Under the pieces are notes generated by a model that did not search any database, was not told where the DNA came from, and saw only the letters and a list, made by a program, of their open reading frames with translations. Source: Phycisphaerales bacterium (lineage in GTDB: Bacteria; Planctomycetota; Phycisphaerae; SM23-33). From it: 26,239 nt of DNA. Shown piece by piece: positions 21,472 through 26,239 of the stretch. The stretch's first letter is position 1, and each line of letters starts with the position of its first letter. Made by a program: the position numbers and the translations under genes. The stretch lies in the NCBI GenBank assembly GCA_003485185.1, contig DNAS01000189.1, forward strand, positions 348 through 26,586. Direction: 5' to 3'.

Positions 21472-23193
21472 ATGTTGAGGAAGACGCCCTGGACGTCGCT
21501 GGTTGCGTTGTGCCTGTCTGCGGTGTGCGGATGCGAGCGCCCGCTGTCGAAACCCACGGTCCAGGCGCCGCCCAAGCTGCCGATCGAGCTGGAAGGTACC
21601 GTCGCCGAACACGCCTACATGTTCGGCGGGGGAAGCATGGACGCCCAGGCGTATGGCATCGTGGTGCGCCTGGGCAACAACGGGTCCAGCGAGGTGCCGC
21701 CCCGTATCCGCGCGCACCTGATCGAGTATCTCCGCAAGCAGAATCTCGGTTCGGCCCGTCACGGAACCGAGGAAATCTCCCCCGCCCGCATCCTGAACGA
21801 CAAGGACACCGCCGTCGTGCTTGTGGAGGGAACCATCCCCCCGGGCGCCCCCGCGGGAACCCGCTTCGACGTCGTCGTCACCGCCCTTCCGCAGACCCAG
21901 ACCCGCAGCCTGGACGGCGGAGTGCTGATGCCCATCGAACTGAGCATGGCCTTGGGCGGAGGCTCGCTCGTGCAGGGCGCCAAGGTCCTGGCGCGAGCCA
22001 GCGGGCCGGTTTTCGTCAATCCGTTCCTCGATCCGACCAAGCCGGCCGAGAGCGCCAAGTTCCGCACCGGGCGGATTCTCAACGGCGCGGTGGTCACCGA
22101 GGACCGACCCATCCGCCTGATCCTTCGCCAGCCGGACTACGGGCGATGCAGCCTGATCGAGCGGCGCATCCGCGAGCGGTTCGGGGAGGTCGAGCACGGT
22201 CTGGGCCCGGCGCGGAAGAAAATCGCCAACGCCATCGGGGCCGACACGCTGGAGGTTTCCATCCCCCCCCAGTGGCAGGACGACTACCTGCACTTCCTGC
22301 AACTGATCCTGCACCTGCCCCTGGACCCCACCCACGGGGCGGCCGACGCCAAGGCCCGCCAGGTCGCCGAGGCTCTGCAACTGCCCGGCGCCCGGCACGA
22401 AGACCTCGCCCTGATCTGGGAGGCCATGGGACGGCAGGTCGTACCGCTGATCCAGCCGCTCTACACCTCGAAAAACGCCGCAGTGGCGTTCTACGCCGCC
22501 CGCACGGGCCTGCGCCTGGGTGACGTCGCCCTCGCCGGACCGGTGATGATTCGCTTCGCCGCCAGTGCCAACTCGCGCCACCAGCTCGCCGCCATCGAGG
22601 AACTCGGAAAACCTCGCAAGGTCATCCAGGCCTTGCAGACCCTCCGCACCCTCATCGACGACCCCAACGAACTGGTGCGGATCGCCGCGTACGAGAGCCT
22701 CGTCAGGCTCGGGGACATGACGACCGTTCAACGCATGGACATCGAAGGGGAATTCCAGGTCGATATCGTCCGCAGTTCGCGCGGATACGTGATTTACGCC
22801 ACCCAGACCGGCCAGCCGAAGGTCGTGCTGTTCGGGCAGAACATGGTCGCCCGCAAACCGATGTTCTACAACGCGCCGGACGACCTGGTGACCATCAACG
22901 CGCGGGAGAATTCCGAGAAGCTGATGGTCTTCCGGAAGATTCAGCGAACGGGGCAGTACAGCGATACGCTTCAGAGCGATTTCGCCGTCCGGAAGCTCAT
23001 CGAGACGCTGGGGCGCCTCGATCAGGACGACGCCGGGCGCATGCGGGGGCTGGGGCTCAGTTACGGGCAGATCGTCGGGACGCTCCAGCGGATGTGCAAG
23101 GAAGGCGACATCCCGGCCAAGTTCGTCCTCCAGACCGCCCCGGAAATGGAAAAGCTGTATACGGGCTTCGCCACCACCGGCAGGCCTGACTAA
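21472..23193 (+). CDS. Lipoprotein with FlgI (flagellar P-ring)-like domain and HEAT-like repeats
   Basis: A 573-residue protein. A signal peptide (1-20) ends in a lipobox-like VCGC, making C21 the likely lipidated residue. Residues about 42-290 resemble the P-ring protein FlgI: YGIVVRLGNNG (61-71), KDTAVVLVEGTIPPGAPAGTRFDV, DGGVLMP, GSLVQG and the RQPDYG.....RI..RFG block, all in FlgI order. Residues about 325-415 look like HEAT-type helical repeats (LVRIAAYESLVRLGD), and a C-terminal domain (425-573) is not recognised. No other flagellar gene is nearby, so a role in a flagellar motor is not implied; an outer-membrane ring-like assembly is one possibility. The ATG at 21472 has AGAGG 6 bases upstream; an upstream in-frame ATG at 21394 would hide the signal peptide. 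Confidence 0.78.
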   Translation: MLRKTPWTSLVALCLSAVCGCERPLSKPTVQAPPKLPIELEGTVAEHAYMFGGGSMDAQAYGIVVRLGNNGSSEVPPRIRAHLIEYLRKQNLGSARHGTEEISPARILNDKDTAVVLVEGTIPPGAPAGTRFDVVVTALPQTQTRSLDGGVLMPIELSMALGGGSLVQGAKVLARASGPVFVNPFLDPTKPAESAKFRTGRILNGAVVTEDRPIRLILRQPDYGRCSLIERRIRERFGEVEHGLGPARKKIANAIGADTLEVSIPPQWQDDYLHFLQLILHLPLDPTHGAADAKARQVAEALQLPGARHEDLALIWEAMGRQVVPLIQPLYTSKNAAVAFYAARTGLRLGDVALAGPVMIRFAASANSRHQLAAIEELGKPRKVIQALQTLRTLIDDPNELVRIAAYESLVRLGDMTTVQRMDIEGEFQVDIVRSSRGYVIYATQTGQPKVVLFGQNMVARKPMFYNAPDDLVTINARENSEKLMVFRKIQRTGQYSDTLQSDFAVRKLIETLGRLDQDDAGRMRGLGLSYGQIVGTLQRMCKEGDIPAKFVLQTAPEMEKLYTGFATTGRPD

Positions 23194-23319
23194 CCCTATT
23201 TTGGCATGGACGAACGGCCGGTTTGTGGTAGGATGTCCCGTATCTTGTGGCGAATACGTGTCTTGCTCACCAGGGATGGTGCTTTGTTCCTGCGTAAGCG
23301 TTAGGGAAGACGCCAAGCG

Positions 23320-26239
23320 ATGAAACTGAGAAAACTGATCCTGTCGGGCTTCAAGAGCTTTGCGGATCGGACCGAGTTTGACTTCCACGACGGCATCAGC
23401 TGCGTCGTCGGGCCCAACGGCTGCGGAAAGAGCAACATCGTCGACGCGGTCAAATGGGTCCTGGGGGAACAGTCCGCCAAGAGTCTGCGCGGTTCGGAGA
23501 TGATGGACGTCATCTTCAACGGTTCGTCCAGCCGGCGGGCGGCAGGACACGCCGAAGTCACGCTGGTCTTCGACAACTGCGGACATCTGCTCCAGCCCAA
23601 CGGCGCCGAGGGTGCCCCCTGCGAGACCATCAGCATCACCCGTCGCCTGTTCCGGTCCGGGCAGAGCGAATATCTCATCAACAAGGCCCCCGCGCGACTC
23701 CGCGACATCCGCGAGATGTTCATGGACACCGGCGTCGGGACCGACGCGTACAGCCTGATCGAGCAGGGGCGCGTCGAGGGCTTCCTCCAGGCGTCGCAGG
23801 AGGACCGGCGCGCGATCTTCGACGAGGCCGCCGGCATCAGCAAGTACAAGGCCCGCAAGAAGGAAGCCCTTCGCAAGCTCGAGCGGGTGGACCAGAACCT
23901 CCTGCGGATCAACGACATCCTCGGCGAGGTCGAGAAACGCCTGCGGTCCATCAAGTACCAGGCCGGAAAGGCCCGCAACTACCAGACCTACACCGAGCGT
24001 CTCAAGGAACTTCGGTCGCTGCACTTCCTGGCCCAGTACCACACGCTCAAGCAGCAGCGCAAGGAACTCCAGGGCCGCCTGGAGCAGTTGACGGACCAGC
24101 TTTCCTCCGCCTCAGCCCGGATCGACCAGCTCGAGGCGGCGCGGAGCGGCACGGAAGTCGAAAGCGTCGATCTGGAACGTGCGGGGCGCGAGCTGGACGG
24201 GCGGATCGCCTCCGTCGGCGGTCAGATCACCGCCTGCGAGCAGCGAGGCGACATGCTGGCAGCACGCGTCAAGGAACTGGGCGAGCAGATCATCGCCGTC
24301 AGCAGCCGCTGCGAGGAAACCGAAGCCAAGATCGAGCAGCTCGCCGCCGAGTCCACCGCCCGCCAGGCCGAACTACAGGAGACCGACGCTCGCGCCGCCG
24401 AGTTCGTCCAGCGCTACGACGCCGCCCGGCAGGAGCACACCGCCGGCGAATTGGCCATCACGCACCTGTCAGCCAAGCTCGAGGACGAGAAGGCCGGCAC
24501 CATCGACCTGCTCCGCCGGACCGCCCAGCTGCACAACGAGATCAATTCGCACACGATCCGCCGCGAGAACCTCAACGCGCAGCGCACCCGCCTGGATGAG
24601 CGGGCCGATCAGATTTCCGCCCATCTTTCGGACCTGCTGGAGCAGCGCGGGCAGTTCGAGGCCCGCCTGTCCGATGTGCGCGAGGTGCTGGACGCCTCGC
24701 AGGCCAAACTCGACGAGGTCCGCCAGGCCGAACGCAAACTCTCCGACAGCGAGCACGAGTTCCAGAAGCAGCTGTCCACCGCCCGCGAGGAGCGCAGCGC
24801 CGCCACCAGCCGTCTGGAGGCGCTGGGCGAAATGCAGAAGCGCCTCGAGGGCGTCAACGCGGGCGTCCGCCGCGTGCTGGAGGCCCGGCAGTCCGACACG
24901 CTGCCGATGGTCCGCGGCATGCTGGGTGATTTCGTGCAGACCGACACGCGACACGCCGCGCTCGTCGAGGCGGCGATGTCCGGCGCCGACCAGCAGATCG
25001 TCGCCGACCGCTACGATGACGTGCAGGCCGCCGCCGACACGCTCCGGCAGGTCCTGAACAACAGCACCGTCGAGGTGGTCTGCCTGGACCGCCTGGAGAC
25101 GTTCCGCGACGATTTCGACCTGTCCCGCTGCCCGCCCGCCAAGTCGCGGGTGATCGACTGGGTGCGGTTCGACCCGCCCGTGGCGCCGCTGATGTGGCGA
25201 CTGCTGGGGCGGACGATCGCCGTGGCCTCCCTCGCCGACGCAGCCGAAGCGGCCCGGATCGCGCCGGATGGATATCGCTTCGTCACCGAGCGCGGCGAGG
25301 TGCTCGAGGCCGACGGGCGGATTCGCGTCGGCGCCGCCAACCGCTCCGCGGGCGTCATCGCACGGCGTAGCGAGCTGACCGAGCTGGAAACCCGCCTGCG
25401 GGAACTGGACGCGAGGATCGAGGAACTCCAGGGCCGCTGCAAGACCGCGCGAAACGAGCGAGAGCACCTCGAGGAGCTCCAGAGCAAGCTTCGCACCGCC
25501 ATCTACGAGACCAACACCGAGCGCGTCGAGGCGCAGAGCCGCCTGGCGCAGGTCGGCGAGCAGGTCGATCGCCTCGAGCGGGAGCGCCCGCTGATCGCCG
25601 CGGAGGTGAAAAACCTCGCGCGGGAGATCGAGGGTTCCGTCCTGGCCGAACACCAGGCCAAGGCGAAGGCCGTCGAGATGGAGGCGCTCAACGTCGAACG
25701 CCAGAAGCAGATCGAGGCATTGACCGCCCAGCTGGCAGGTGCGCGCCAACGGCAGGACGAACTCAGCGCCCAGCTGACCGAGGTGAAGGTGGCCCTGGCG
25801 CAGGCGGAGCAGAAGCGGCTTTCCCTGCGCGACGCCGCCGCCGCCTTGGACCGCCAGCGGGAGCAGATGGAGGCCGACCTGTCTGCCGGGCGCGCCCAGA
25901 TCGAGCTCAACCGCCAGAGACGCACCGACGCCGAGCAAAACATCGTCCGCACGCGAGAGGAAATCGACCGCCTCTACGTCCAGCAGGAGCAACTCCAGCA
26001 GGAAGCTCGCGAGCTGGAGGAAACCCGTCGCGGACTGGCCGAGAAGCTCCAGGCCGTCCGCACGCAGCTCACCGAGCAGCGCAAGGCCCACGACGCCCTG
26101 AGCGAGACGGTCAACGCCGCCCGCGTAGAGCTGGGCGAGGTGGACGTCCGCGTGGAAAGCCTCATCGCCCGCGCCGCCGACGAGATGAACATGGATCTCG
26201 TCGCCCTCCTGCCGAACTATCAGCACGACGAGCACCGGT
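23320..26239 (+). CDS. smc: Chromosome segregation protein SMC, N-terminal ~973 residues (3' end outside window)
   Basis: The frame starts at ATG 23320 and is open to the end of the window. SMC dimers condense and resolve chromosomes. The N-terminal ATPase half is clear: LSGFKSFAD (8-16), Walker A GPNGCGKSN (31-39), then VLGEQSAKSLRG. The first coiled coil follows (about 165-520), then a hinge (about 527-680, opening with LPMVRGMLGDF) and a second Glu/Gln/Arg-rich coiled coil running off the end. The C-terminal ABC signature and Walker B must lie outside. AGGGAAG is about 11 bases before the ATG. No promoter could be assigned in the 126-base gap after the FlgI-like gene, and no scpA or scpB is in view. 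Confidence 0.95.
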   Translation, partial: MKLRKLILSGFKSFADRTEFDFHDGISCVVGPNGCGKSNIVDAVKWVLGEQSAKSLRGSEMMDVIFNGSSSRRAAGHAEVTLVFDNCGHLLQPNGAEGAPCETISITRRLFRSGQSEYLINKAPARLRDIREMFMDTGVGTDAYSLIEQGRVEGFLQASQEDRRAIFDEAAGISKYKARKKEALRKLERVDQNLLRINDILGEVEKRLRSIKYQAGKARNYQTYTERLKELRSLHFLAQYHTLKQQRKELQGRLEQLTDQLSSASARIDQLEAARSGTEVESVDLERAGRELDGRIASVGGQITACEQRGDMLAARVKELGEQIIAVSSRCEETEAKIEQLAAESTARQAELQETDARAAEFVQRYDAARQEHTAGELAITHLSAKLEDEKAGTIDLLRRTAQLHNEINSHTIRRENLNAQRTRLDERADQISAHLSDLLEQRGQFEARLSDVREVLDASQAKLDEVRQAERKLSDSEHEFQKQLSTAREERSAATSRLEALGEMQKRLEGVNAGVRRVLEARQSDTLPMVRGMLGDFVQTDTRHAALVEAAMSGADQQIVADRYDDVQAAADTLRQVLNNSTVEVVCLDRLETFRDDFDLSRCPPAKSRVIDWVRFDPPVAPLMWRLLGRTIAVASLADAAEAARIAPDGYRFVTERGEVLEADGRIRVGAANRSAGVIARRSELTELETRLRELDARIEELQGRCKTARNEREHLEELQSKLRTAIYETNTERVEAQSRLAQVGEQVDRLERERPLIAAEVKNLAREIEGSVLAEHQAKAKAVEMEALNVERQKQIEALTAQLAGARQRQDELSAQLTEVKVALAQAEQKRLSLRDAAAALDRQREQMEADLSAGRAQIELNRQRRTDAEQNIVRTREEIDRLYVQQEQLQQEARELEETRRGLAEKLQAVRTQLTEQRKAHDALSETVNAARVELGEVDVRVESLIARAADEMNMDLVALLPNYQHDEHR

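Noticed and set aside
21421..24042. 873-codon minus-strand frame opposite the FlgI-like and smc genes
   Set aside because: It spans two genes and their intergenic region with no ribosome site or motif; a composition artefact.
24469..26235. 588-codon minus-strand frame rich in Leu and Gly, opposite smc
   Set aside because: It is the complement of the SMC coiled coils, whose Glu/Gln/Arg codons read as Leu/Ala on the other strand.
1..26239. tRNA or rRNA genes, CRISPR arrays, transposase genes, prophage genes
   Set aside because: None was seen by eye on either strand; a dedicated tRNA and CRISPR scan was not possible here.

Overview
The window is a GC-rich bacterial chromosome segment with closely packed genes and few long gaps. 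Gene content suggests a member of the Planctomycetota, possibly Phycisphaerae. The grounds are a zinc-ribbon/membrane protein of a kind common there, a FlgI-like lipoprotein, and short interspersed inverted repeats built from ATTGCGGA units. This placement is inference from family resemblance; no rRNA or tRNA gene was seen.

Layout. 1-1809: the 3' end of rsgA, a pterin-4a-carbinolamine dehydratase on the minus strand, and a divergent thymidylate synthase homologue. 1810-3369: an inverted repeat, a good sigma-70 promoter, a 47-residue reading frame ending in a Phe/Tyr/Trp cluster, and then a type I-beta DAHP synthase, the first enzyme of aromatic amino acid synthesis. This looks like an aromatic-amino-acid attenuator and is the most interesting item here. 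3370-3545: nested inverted repeats. 3546-7564: comEC, then a DEAD-box RNA helicase preceded by a promoter and a long hairpin leader and followed by a rho-independent terminator. 7565-11325: a zinc-ribbon/transmembrane protein, a GH29 alpha-L-fucosidase and a divergent AraC-type regulator. 11343-13512: a two-gene, AT-richer restriction-modification operon on the minus strand. 13712-16052: comM and a small metallophosphoesterase. 16059-18478: rpoN (sigma-54) with an aldo/keto reductase downstream, on the minus strand. 18802-26239: ackA, a triple-LysM membrane-anchored protein, a FlgI-like lipoprotein, and the first ~973 codons of smc, which runs off the window.

Functional links. comEC and comM are both transformation genes, though about 8 kb apart. 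The fucosidase and the AraC regulator form a plausible catabolic pair. The methyltransferase and nuclease are translationally coupled. The aroF leader and the enzyme's own N-terminal regulatory domain would give two levels of control by aromatic amino acids. The remaining genes are housekeeping or envelope functions with no evident shared pathway.
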